DNA of 5,081 nucleotides from Deltaproteobacteria bacterium (GTDB lineage Bacteria; Desulfobacterota; Desulfobaccia; Desulfobaccales; 0-14-0-80-60-11). Within the stretch, counting starts at the first letter, position 1; each line of letters opens with the position of its first letter. The stretch spans positions 1 through 5,081 of the forward strand of contig VGSO01000231.1 in the NCBI GenBank assembly GCA_016874945.1, written 5' to 3'. Below are positions 1 through 4,943 of the stretch, piece after piece. The translations under genes were made by a program, and so were the position numbers. The notes under the pieces were generated by a model, which saw only the letters and a program-made list of their open reading frames with translations, was not told the DNA's origin and made no database searches.

Positions 1-229
1 CACCGATTCTTGCGGCATAATCCAGGATTAAATATCGAAAGAGGATGATAAAATTCCTTTTCATTTTCAGCCATATCCCTTGTCTTCCCCAAAATAGGTT
101 GGGTGGGCTTTTTTCAATATCAACTCATGAAAAATTTGTCAATTTAAAATTCCCAGGCTTCGCCACCAATTCTCGAATGAATCTAATTTTCAAACTGATA
201 CACTATTCTTGGTGGTTTGCATTTTTTTT
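1..229. other. AT-rich non-coding stretch downstream of the DHS-like gene
   Basis: No convincing gene is visible. The stretch is much richer in A and T than the genes. It contains a perfect 7-bp inverted repeat, CCACCAA at 163-169 and TTGGTGG at 209-215, separated by 39 bp and followed on the plus strand by a T-run at 222-229. That arrangement resembles a loose terminator for plus-strand transcription, but no plus-strand gene is seen and the loop is long. On the minus strand, where the neighbouring gene ends, no hairpin followed by a T-run is visible. A plus-strand ORF starting at 45 runs into the antisense of the DHS-like gene and reads through the heptad array, so it is probably not real. 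Confidence 0.5.
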
Positions 230-230
230 G

Positions 231-269
231 ACCGAAGACCGAAGACCGAAGACCGAAGACCGAAAACCG
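231..269. repeat. Heptad tandem array (ACCGAAG)n touching a stop codon
   Basis: Four exact ACCGAAG units (231-258), one ACCGAAA unit (259-265) and a partial ACCG (266-269) follow one another with a strict 7-bp period. The array ends at the base before the TGA stop codon of the DHS-like gene (complement of 270-272). Read with the gene it is a pyrimidine-rich CTTCGGT series just after the stop. It belongs to the same family as the ACCGAAA arrays at 2602, 4155 and 4253. Such short tandem heptads resemble the STRR repeats known from cyanobacteria; what they do is unknown. Confidence 0.93.
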
Positions 270-1334
270 TCACTTAACCCGCTGCATCACCGCCTTGAGC
301 AGGATGGGCCAGGCGATGGTGGCGTCGCACAGGACTTCGGCGTAGCGGCCGCCGTCCTCCGGGGCCACGAATTTCCCCCAGGACACCCCTTCCTTGTAAG
401 TGCAGCCGCTTAACCCCCCCCAATGGGCCGGCTCGGGGCAGAGGCGCACCCCGTATTGAAACCGGAGTTCCGGCACGTCAAGATTGAGGCGGGTGTTAAG
501 GAGTTCCAGGTAGGGCGCCACCTGCTGGGCCCAGTTGCGGGGCACTCCCCCGCCCACAGTGAAGAGGCCCAGCTTTTTGGCGCCCAGGATTCTTTCGGCA
601 TACATGCCCAAATCCAGAAAGGGGTTGAAATTAAGCGTCAGGGTGGTAAGAGCCTCGGGCAACCCCCGGCCGGCCGCCGCGGCCTGGCGCACCATGTGGA
701 TGGCCAGGTCCAGGCCCAGCTCCGAGTCGGTGAAGGCCGGGATGAAGATGGGCACGTCTTTCAGATACGCGTTCCGCAGAATCCCCGGCTGTGCGGTGTG
801 CTCCGCCAAATATCTGCCCAATTCCTGGCATAATTTTGCCGAAGACCAGACCTCCTGGGGATCGAGCTTTTCCAACACTTCCCGGAAGATTTCCTCGGCG
901 TAGTCCAGGTTGGCCTCCATCTCCAGGGTGTCATAAATGCGGTTGTAGCCCTGTAAATAGAGGTCCCGGTCGGACACGCGTTCCGAATATTTGTAGTGCG
1001 GCCTTCCCAGGGTTTCGATGAACCCGTGGGCTATGAGCGCCCCGGTGGTGATGATGACTTTGAGCCAGCCCCGGTCCATCATCTCACAGATGAGCAGCCC
1101 CATCTTGGCCACGCTCATAGCCCCGGAGAAAGTGCCCACTATGAGGCAATCTTCATCTCTAATCATAGTTTCCAAGACGTCCGCGGCTTCTCCCAGAGTG
1201 CGGCCGCCGAACGCGGTCTTGCTCATGGCCCGGAGCAGTTGGTCAAAATCCTGGACTTGGTTCAGGTCCAACGGCTCCAGCGGCGTCAGGCCGTCCTTGG
1301 CGCCGTTGTGAAAGTCTTCGGATTTCCTGCGCAT
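270..1334 (-). CDS. Deoxyhypusine synthase-like protein (probable polyamine aminobutyltransferase)
   Basis: This 354-residue protein is close to the usual length of deoxyhypusine synthase (about 370) and covers the whole fold. Recognisable blocks are TFSGAMSVAKMG (68-79) and TTGA (96-99) in the NAD-binding region, IFIPAFTDSELG (196-207), GGGVP (261-265), the active-site segment EGVSWGK (315-321) and CDAT (336-339). Lys321 corresponds to the lysine that carries the aminobutyl intermediate; Trp319 and Glu315 are also kept. By a memory-based alignment, human His288 is Asn267, Asp316 is Leu308 and Asp243 is Leu208 (with Asp209 adjacent), so the polyamine pocket differs from the eukaryotic enzyme. 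Bacteria lack eIF5A, so protein deoxyhypusination is unlikely; an NAD-dependent aminobutyl transfer between small polyamines, as in SpeY-type homospermidine synthesis, is the best guess. The agmatinase gene lies 95 bp upstream on the same strand. Start ATG at 1334 has a good Shine-Dalgarno. The family is certain, the substrate is inferred. Confidence 0.93.
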   Translation of the reverse strand: MRRKSEDFHNGAKDGLTPLEPLDLNQVQDFDQLLRAMSKTAFGGRTLGEAADVLETMIRDEDCLIVGTFSGAMSVAKMGLLICEMMDRGWLKVIITTGALIAHGFIETLGRPHYKYSERVSDRDLYLQGYNRIYDTLEMEANLDYAEEIFREVLEKLDPQEVWSSAKLCQELGRYLAEHTAQPGILRNAYLKDVPIFIPAFTDSELGLDLAIHMVRQAAAAGRGLPEALTTLTLNFNPFLDLGMYAERILGAKKLGLFTVGGGVPRNWAQQVAPYLELLNTRLNLDVPELRFQYGVRLCPEPAHWGGLSGCTYKEGVSWGKFVAPEDGGRYAEVLCDATIAWPILLKAVMQRVK

Positions 1335-1341
1335 GAGTCCG

Positions 1342-1345
1342 CCTC
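1342..1345 (-). promoter_or_regulatory. Ribosome binding site of the DHS-like gene
   Basis: On the minus strand GAGG lies 7 bases before the ATG at 1334 (GAGGCGGACTCATG). It supports this start and is the clearest Shine-Dalgarno in the window. The response-regulator and hydrolase genes show none. Confidence 0.7.
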
Positions 1346-1353
1346 AAATGACC

Positions 1354-1419
1354 ATCCACAGATTACGCAGATTGTCACAGATTCTTAAAAATCTGTGTTA
1401 ATCTGTGAAATCTGCGGAT
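1354..1419. repeat. Long imperfect palindrome made of CAGATT-type words
   Basis: A 30-base left arm (1354-1383) and a 30-base right arm (1390-1419) are inverted copies of each other at 25 of 30 positions, with a 6-base loop (CTTAAA, 1384-1389). Each arm contains three CAGATT words (left starts 1359, 1368 and 1378) spaced 9-10 bases apart, about one helical turn. The element lies between the agmatinase stop and the DHS-like ribosome binding site, so a co-transcript would carry it as a large hairpin. From memory, similar CACAGATTA...GCAGATT sequences are common intergenic repeats in several bacterial groups. No T-run follows on the minus strand, so it is not a standard intrinsic terminator. mRNA processing, partial attenuation or a mobile repeat are possible. 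Confidence 0.85.
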
Positions 1420-1428
1420 AAATATTGA

Positions 1429-1448
1429 CTCACGCTGGCCGGCGTGAG
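1429..1448 (-). other. Hairpin containing the agmatinase stop codon
   Basis: CTCACGC and GCGTGAG are perfect 7-bp inverted arms (1429-1435 and 1442-1448) around a 6-base loop. On the minus strand the TGA stop codon lies inside the second arm, so the last five or so agmatinase codons (ending S-R-R-P-A) form the stem. The sequence after it, TCAATATTTATCC, is AT-rich but has no clean T-run, so at most it is a weak terminator. It lies 9 bases from the larger palindrome at 1354-1419. Confidence 0.6.
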
Positions 1449-2305
1449 CCATAAATATAACTTATCGCCTTATACAGCAGCCGGGCCGCGGTGAAGTCGC
1501 TCACCCGGTGGCCGGGGATGGGGGCCAGTTCCACCAGGTCCAGGCCGATGACGGGGCCGCGCCGGGCCAGGGTTTCCATGATGGTTAGGACCTGGTAGTA
1601 GGTGAGGCCTCCCGGCTCCGGGGTGCCCACTGCCGGCATGATGGCCGGGTCCAGGGCGTCCAGGTCGATGGTCAGGTAAACCGGGCCGGGGATGGCCTGA
1701 AGGTGGGCCAGGGCCTGGTCCCAACCCGCCGGGGTGTGAAGTTCCCGGGCCTTGAATATTTTAAAGCGGGGGGCCACCCACATAAGGTCGGCTTCTTCCC
1801 GGGAGTAGCTGCGGGTTCCCAGGAGCGTCAGGGGCCGGCCCAGCTCATAGACCCGGCGCAGGACGCAGGCGTGGGAGTATTTGGAGCCGTCGTAGGATTC
1901 CCGCAGATCCGCGTGGGCGTCCAGGGCCACGATGTGCAGGTCGGGATAGCGGGTCTGGGCCGCCTGAACCAGGGCCAGGGTGATGGTGTGTTCGCCCCCC
2001 AGGGCCAGGACGAGTTTGCCTTGGGAGACCCAGGGCTGCACGGTGCGGCGGATTTTCTCCAGCATGGCCTGGGGACCGGAAACTTCGGGAGTAAGGGGCA
2101 TGGCCGTGGCCAGTCGCACCTTGTCGCTGGGGTCCCAACCCTGATCTTCGTCCCAGAGCTCCACCTGGCGGGACGCGGTTAGGATGGCCTCGGGGCCTTC
2201 CCGGGCGCCGGCCCCGTAAGTGGTGGTGGCTTCGTAGGGGATGGGCAGGATGACGGCCTCGGCCTCTTTCACCGGCAGGGGTCTCAAGTCCAGAAAGGTT
2301 ATCAT
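1430..2305 (-). CDS. speB: Agmatinase-family ureohydrolase
   Basis: This 291-residue protein has the full arginase/agmatinase signature: GGEHT (103-107), DAHAD (129-133) and the DLDALDP block (214-220). These give the two-manganese site with His106, Asp129, His131, Asp133, Asp214 and Asp216; His145 in the SHA segment and Glu259 in the DLVELAP segment are other typical positions. The length and the YEATTTYGAGAREGPEAI start region (24-41) are typical of bacterial agmatinases, which hydrolyse agmatine to putrescine and urea in the cytoplasm. Adjacency to a polyamine-type DHS-like gene fits putrescine supply. Arginase or another guanidino-hydrolase cannot be excluded from sequence alone. The ATG at 2305 has only a weak GAG 8 bases upstream. 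It is preceded by a 330-bp repeat-rich gap, so a promoter inside that gap is likely, although no convincing one was found. The stop codon is embedded in a hairpin. Confidence 0.93.
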   Translation of the reverse strand: MITFLDLRPLPVKEAEAVILPIPYEATTTYGAGAREGPEAILTASRQVELWDEDQGWDPSDKVRLATAMPLTPEVSGPQAMLEKIRRTVQPWVSQGKLVLALGGEHTITLALVQAAQTRYPDLHIVALDAHADLRESYDGSKYSHACVLRRVYELGRPLTLLGTRSYSREEADLMWVAPRFKIFKARELHTPAGWDQALAHLQAIPGPVYLTIDLDALDPAIMPAVGTPEPGGLTYYQVLTIMETLARRGPVIGLDLVELAPIPGHRVSDFTAARLLYKAISYIYGSRRPA

Positions 2306-2333
2306 GTTGGGATCTCGGTTACGGAAAGTTTTT

Positions 2334-2354
2334 AGTTTCGAGTTTCAAGTTTCA
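2334..2354. repeat. Short heptad array (AGTTTCG/AGTTTCA) before the agmatinase start
   Basis: Three units with a 7-bp period are present: AGTTTCG (2334-2340), AGTTTCA (2341-2347) and AGTTTCA (2348-2354), followed by a partial AGT. In gene direction it reads as a purine-rich TGAAACT series, 28 bp upstream of the agmatinase ATG. The orientation is opposite to the array at the far end of the same gap (2602-2633). Confidence 0.8.
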
Positions 2355-2376
2355 AGTGGTGCGCCTCGCGCAACCG

Positions 2377-2398
2377 GCACCGGCTGGAAAGCCTGTGC
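2377..2398. repeat. GC-rich hairpin with a GGAA tetraloop
   Basis: GCACCGGCT (2377-2385) and AGCCTGTGC (2390-2398) pair at 8 of 9 positions around GGAA, which on the plus strand would be a GNRA-type loop. The preceding GCGC-CTC-GCGC (2361-2371) forms a second small dyad, and GGTGC (2358-2362) can alternatively pair with GCACC (2377-2381). From memory, sequences of the type GCACAGGCTGGAAAGCCTGTGC recur as dispersed intergenic palindromes in deltaproteobacterial and planctomycete genomes. It is therefore best read as a REP-like unit. Confidence 0.6.
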
Positions 2399-2483
2399 TA
2401 CTGAATCCGAGTTTCTGGTTTTTTCGCGAAGATATTGCCTGTAACACCTTGATTTGATTAATGTAATTAGGTCATTTTTTAGT

Positions 2484-2518
2484 TTGGTTGCGGCCTTTAG
2501 GCCGCGATGTGCCACCAA
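2484..2518. repeat. Nested palindrome GCGGCC-TTTA-GGCCGC
   Basis: A perfect 6-bp inner stem (GCGGCC 2490-2495, GGCCGC 2500-2505, loop TTTA) lies inside a second perfect 5-bp pair, TTGGT (2484-2488) with ACCAA (2514-2518). The two are separated by a 1-base and an 8-base bulge. It is a GC-rich island in AT-rich DNA, about 180 bp upstream of the agmatinase start. No T-run follows on either strand, so a terminator role is not supported. A dispersed repeat or a protein binding site is possible. Confidence 0.55.
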
Positions 2519-2537
2519 GGCTTTTCATGGTTTTAAA

Positions 2538-2554
2538 GTGAGCCAATGGTTCAC
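2538..2554. repeat. Short dyad GTGAGCC-AAT-GGTTCAC
   Basis: The 7-base arms (2538-2544 and 2548-2554) match at 6 of 7 positions around a 3-base centre. It could be an operator-like site in the gap before the agmatinase gene, but a dyad of this size can occur by chance. Confidence 0.3.
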
Positions 2555-2601
2555 ATACTCCGAAATCAAATTGTAAATCATTGATAACTCCCATTCTTTT
2601 A

Positions 2602-2633
2602 ACCGAAAACCGGAAACCGAAAACTGAAAACTG
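2602..2633. repeat. Heptad tandem array (ACCGAAA)n next to the regulator stop codon
   Basis: Units ACCGAAA, ACCGGAA, ACCGAAA and ACTGAAA plus a partial ACTG follow each other at a strict 7-bp period. The array ends 2 bp from the TAA stop (complement of 2636-2638). The left flank ATTCTTTTA is identical to the flank of the array at 4155. The units have diverged by point changes only; no unit has gained or lost a base. Confidence 0.9.
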
Positions 2634-2635
2634 TA

Positions 2636-4009
2636 TTATAAGCCTTCCGCAGCCTCCGGGGTTTCCTTCACTTCCATGTCCTTGAGGCGGCGGTACAGGG
2701 TGGCCAGGCCGATGCCCAACAGGCGGGCGGTAAGTTCCTTGTCGCCGCCGGTCTTTTTCAGGGTCTGGAGGATGGCCAGACGCTCGATTTCTTCCATGGA
2801 CGCGCCCACAGGGAGAACGATCTTGTCATTCGCGGGGGAGTGGGCCCGGATTTCATCGGGGAGGTCCGCCAACTCCACGGTGGGGCCTTCACACAAGGCC
2901 ACGGAGCGCTCCACCACGTTCTGCAGCTCCCGGACGTTCCCCGGCCAACCGTAGCGCTTGAGCGCGGCCATGGCTTCGGGGCTGAATCCCATGGGCGGCC
3001 GGTCGTTCTCCAGGCAGAACTTGTCCAGGAAATTGAGGGCCAGCAACGGGATGTCTTCCACCCGTTCCCTCAGGGGCGGAATGCGCAGGTGGATGACGTT
3101 CAGGCGGTAAAAGAGGTCCTTGCGGAAGCGGCCGGCCGCCACCGCGGCTTCCAGGTCCACGTTGGTGGCCGCGATGATGCGCACGTCCCCCTTCAAGGTC
3201 TGGCTGCCCCCCACCCGTTGAAATTCCCCTTCCTGAAGCACCCGGAGGAGCTTCACCTGGGTGGCCTGGGGGATTTCGCTGATTTCATCCAGGAAAAAGC
3301 TGCCGCCGTCGGCCAGTTCAAAGCGGCCCTTGCGCTGCTGGATGGCGCCGGTGAAGGCCCCCTTTTCGTGGCCGAAAAGCTCGGACTCGATGAGGCCTTC
3401 GGGGAGCGCGCCGCAGTTGAGCTTCACCAGGGGCTTGTCTTTGCGGGGGCTTTGATAGTGGATGGCTTCGGCCACCAGTTCTTTGCCCACCCCGCTTTCC
3501 CCGGACAGCAGCACGGTGCTCTTGATGGAAGCCACCTGGTGGACCATGTGGATCACTTTGAGCAGCGCGGAACTGCGGCCGATGATGCGGCCCGTGGGAC
3601 CCCGATCCTGGAGGGCCTGGCGCAGGCGCTGGTTCTCCACGATGAGCTTCTGGGTCTCCAGGGCCTTGCTCACCACCTTGCGCAAATCCTGCATGCGGAA
3701 GTCCTTGGTGATGAAGTCGTAAATCCCCCGTTTCAAGGCAGACACGGCTTCATCCACGGTGGCGTGGCCCGAAATCATGATGGCGATGGCTTCCGGCCTT
3801 AAGATGCGCAAGGCCCCAAAAAGTTCGGTGCCGGTCATGTCGGGGAGCCTGAGGTCGATGATGGCCAGGTCCGGGGGGTAGCGCCGCACTTCGTCCAGGG
3901 CCTGGGCGCCGGTGCCGGCGGTGTGGATCTCATGGCCCAGCTTTTTCAAGCCGGCCTCCAGGGCTTCCCGGGTGGGGGCGTCGTCGTCGATGATTAAAAT
4001 GACACTCAT
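2636..4009 (-). CDS. Sigma-54-dependent response regulator, NtrC/AtoC type
   Basis: This 457-residue cytoplasmic transcription activator has three complete domains. The receiver (1-120) has acidic residues 8-10, phospho-acceptor Asp52, Ser80 and Lys102. The AAA+ domain (about 140-372) has Walker A GESGVGKE (170-177), the sigma-54 contact loop GAFTGA (217-222), Walker B FFLDEI (238-243), sensor ATN (281-283), arginine-finger region FRKDLFYR (295-302) and WPGNVREL (355-362). A Fis-type helix-turn-helix lies at about 404-446 (LGIGLATLYRRLK, 431-443). Phosphorylation by a sensor kinase should trigger oligomerisation and open-complex formation at sigma-54 promoters. No kinase gene is in the window, so its signal is unknown. 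Odd points: the invariant receiver lysine is followed by Asp103 instead of the usual proline, and the ATG at 4009 has no Shine-Dalgarno, though the receiver motif fixes the start closely. It lies between two repeat-filled gaps, so is probably transcribed alone. Confidence 0.96.
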   Translation of the reverse strand: MSVILIIDDDAPTREALEAGLKKLGHEIHTAGTGAQALDEVRRYPPDLAIIDLRLPDMTGTELFGALRILRPEAIAIMISGHATVDEAVSALKRGIYDFITKDFRMQDLRKVVSKALETQKLIVENQRLRQALQDRGPTGRIIGRSSALLKVIHMVHQVASIKSTVLLSGESGVGKELVAEAIHYQSPRKDKPLVKLNCGALPEGLIESELFGHEKGAFTGAIQQRKGRFELADGGSFFLDEISEIPQATQVKLLRVLQEGEFQRVGGSQTLKGDVRIIAATNVDLEAAVAAGRFRKDLFYRLNVIHLRIPPLRERVEDIPLLALNFLDKFCLENDRPPMGFSPEAMAALKRYGWPGNVRELQNVVERSVALCEGPTVELADLPDEIRAHSPANDKIVLPVGASMEEIERLAILQTLKKTGGDKELTARLLGIGLATLYRRLKDMEVKETPEAAEGL

Positions 4010-4027
4010 AAGGGCAAGGGCACTTAA

Positions 4028-4059
4028 GGTTTTCGGGTTTCGGTTTTCGGGTTTCGGTG
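4028..4059. repeat. Alternating heptad array (GGTTTTC-GGGTTTC)n before the regulator start
   Basis: Units alternate GGTTTTC, GGGTTTC, GGTTTTC, GGGTTTC, then a partial GGTG, giving a 7-bp period with a 14-bp super-period. In gene direction it is purine-rich and lies 18 bp upstream of the regulator ATG. The reverse complement of 4028-4058 matches 4155-4185 at 28 of 31 positions, so the two arrays form long inverted repeats around a 96-bp core. Confidence 0.9.
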
Positions 4060-4095
4060 AAACAGCATCGGCATAGTCAAGACCTTTAATACCAT

Positions 4096-4113
4096 TTTCA
4101 TTTTCAAATGAAA
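4096..4113. promoter_or_regulatory. Perfect 8-bp dyad TTTCATTT-TC-AAATGAAA, possible operator
   Basis: Two perfect 8-base arms flank a 2-base centre, 87 bp upstream of the regulator start and inside the 96-bp core between the opposed heptad arrays. The position and symmetry would suit a dimeric repressor or activator, but the sequence is AT-rich and low in complexity, so chance is possible. No regulator family is recognised from it. Confidence 0.3.
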
Positions 4114-4154
4114 CAAACTTCCTGTTTAACTTGTTAATATCGTTTATTCTTTTA

Positions 4155-4186
4155 ACCGAAAACCGAAAACCGAAAACCGAAAACGG
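4155..4186. repeat. Heptad tandem array (ACCGAAA)n in mid-gap
   Basis: Four identical ACCGAAA units (4155-4182) are followed by ACGG. This is the cleanest array in the window. Its left flank ATTCTTTTA equals that of the array at 2602. Its right flank, GTATAAGCTGT, resembles both the 2602 copy (GTATTATAAGC) and the end of the hydrolase gene beyond the 4253 copy (CACAAGCTGT). The repeated unit therefore seems to be longer than the heptads alone. Confidence 0.93.
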
Positions 4187-4252
4187 TATAAGCTGTCAGC
4201 TCTTATTTTTAAGAATATCAGTAGTTCACAATTACAATGTCATCTTTTTTAA

Positions 4253-4269
4253 ACCGAAAACCGAAAACG
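4253..4269. repeat. Short heptad array (ACCGAAA)2 touching the hydrolase stop codon
   Basis: Two exact ACCGAAA units (4253-4266) and a partial ACG run directly into the TGA stop (complement of 4270-4272), the same arrangement as at 231-269. The TTTTTTAA sequence on its left side echoes the TCTTTTA flank of the other copies. Confidence 0.8.
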
Positions 4270-4938
4270 TCACAAGCTGTTAAGCCATCCCAGGATTACC
4301 CGGGTCACCTCATCCACGATTTCCGGAGCCATGGGGCGTCCGCTGGTCTCATAGGAGTGGCCCACTCCCGGAATGAGGTGGAGGTCGGTGCGCACCGGCA
4401 TCTTGCCCAGGACCTGCCCCAGGAGGTCCAGCCGGCAGAAGGGGTCCCGGGAGCCTTCAATGAACAGGGCCGGGCAGGGGAGCCGGTACAGGGGCTGATC
4501 CCGCAAGTTTTCGGGCTTGCCCGGCGGGTGCAGGGGATAACCCAGAAATACCAGGCCGCTGGCCCCCAGGTCCTGGGCCACGATTTGCGCGGCTATCCGG
4601 GCGCCCATGGATTTGCCTCCCAGATAAAATTCCAGACCTTTGAACTCTTCCATTTCCCCCAGGCACTCCACCACCAGGCGGTAAACCCCTTCCAGGACGT
4701 AGTCCGGATCGGGTTTCTGGCGTCCTTCCTCCATATAAGGGAAGTTAAACCGCACCGTCACCAGTCCGTTACGGGCCAGCCGTTGGTGGACCCCGGCGAT
4801 GAGGGGGTGGTCCATGTTGTTGTTGGCGCCGTGGGCCAGCACCAGCACTGCGACCATGGTGGTGCTGCGGGGAATTCCCAGGACCGCCCGGACGGTGCGG
4901 TCAGGGGGAAGAGGTAGAGTAAGAGGGCGAAGCTCCAT
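4270..4938 (-). CDS. Alpha/beta-hydrolase, KANL3/Tex30-type
   Basis: This 222-residue protein is a small single-domain alpha/beta-hydrolase. The visible parts are the first core strand and oxyanion region VLVLAHGANNNMDHP (31-45), RFNFPYMEEG (63-72), the nucleophile elbow GGKSMGAR (107-114) with Ser110, the acid Asp165 in EGSRDPF (161-167) and His194 in GVGHSY (191-196), giving a complete Ser-Asp-His triad. The GGKSMG elbow with the early AHGA segment is characteristic of the KANL3/Tex30-like (dienelactone-hydrolase-related) family, whose bacterial members have no assigned substrate. There is no signal peptide or membrane segment, so it is probably cytoplasmic. The ATG at 4938 gives a normal N-terminus with no room for much more, yet has no Shine-Dalgarno; a heptad array begins 5 bp upstream of it. 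The fold and triad are certain; esterase or other hydrolase activity is only inferred. Confidence 0.92.
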   Translation of the reverse strand: MELRPLTLPLPPDRTVRAVLGIPRSTTMVAVLVLAHGANNNMDHPLIAGVHQRLARNGLVTVRFNFPYMEEGRQKPDPDYVLEGVYRLVVECLGEMEEFKGLEFYLGGKSMGARIAAQIVAQDLGASGLVFLGYPLHPPGKPENLRDQPLYRLPCPALFIEGSRDPFCRLDLLGQVLGKMPVRTDLHLIPGVGHSYETSGRPMAPEIVDEVTRVILGWLNSL

Positions 4939-4943
4939 GGTTT

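Larger units (their letters stand above)
2306..2635. other. 330-bp non-coding gap between the regulator and agmatinase genes
   Basis: No gene is supported here. The gap is AT-rich in its middle part (about 2440-2600) and holds, in plus-strand order, an AGTTTCA heptad array, a GC-rich hairpin (2377-2398), a nested palindrome (2484-2518), a short dyad (2538-2554) and an ACCGAAA heptad array against the regulator stop codon. It must contain the 3' end of the regulator transcript and probably the agmatinase promoter. I could not pick out a persuasive sigma-70 or sigma-54 promoter, or a hairpin-plus-T-run terminator on the minus strand. Confidence 0.6.

Noticed and set aside
45..413. Plus-strand ORF of 122 codons in the AT-rich left end
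   Set aside because: It overlaps the end of the well-supported DHS-like gene on the other strand, reads through the heptad array (giving a TEDRRPK-type repeat) and has no domain. Its upstream GAGG abuts the ATG, too close for a ribosome binding site.
2498..2516. Sigma-54 promoter (TGGCAC-like -24 box) upstream of the agmatinase gene on the minus strand
   Set aside because: TGGCACA is present, but the -12 TTGC element is missing at the required spacing (GGCC occurs instead).
2840..3802. Plus-strand ORF of 320 codons opposite the response regulator
   Set aside because: It is a shadow of a GC-rich gene in the antisense frame; the composition is His/Gly/Gln-rich with no recognisable motif, while the minus strand has a complete three-domain regulator.
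58..4106. Shared TTTTCATTTTCA at 58-69 and 4095-4106 as a dispersed repeat
   Set aside because: It is a low-complexity AT-rich 12-mer with no shared flanks, so chance is a good explanation.
4061..4135. Sigma-70 promoter candidates ahead of the regulator gene (for example TTGACT, TATTAA)
   Set aside because: No -35/-10 pair with a 16-18 base spacer reaches a reasonable match; single boxes are expected by chance in AT-rich DNA.
4188..4210. ATAAGCTGTCAGCTCTTAT hairpin followed by TTTT as a plus-strand terminator
   Set aside because: The stem is weak with a bulge, and no plus-strand gene exists to terminate; on the minus strand the T-run becomes an A-run before the hairpin.
4237..4917. Plus-strand ORF of 226 codons opposite the hydrolase
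   Set aside because: Antisense shadow; the minus strand carries an intact catalytic triad.
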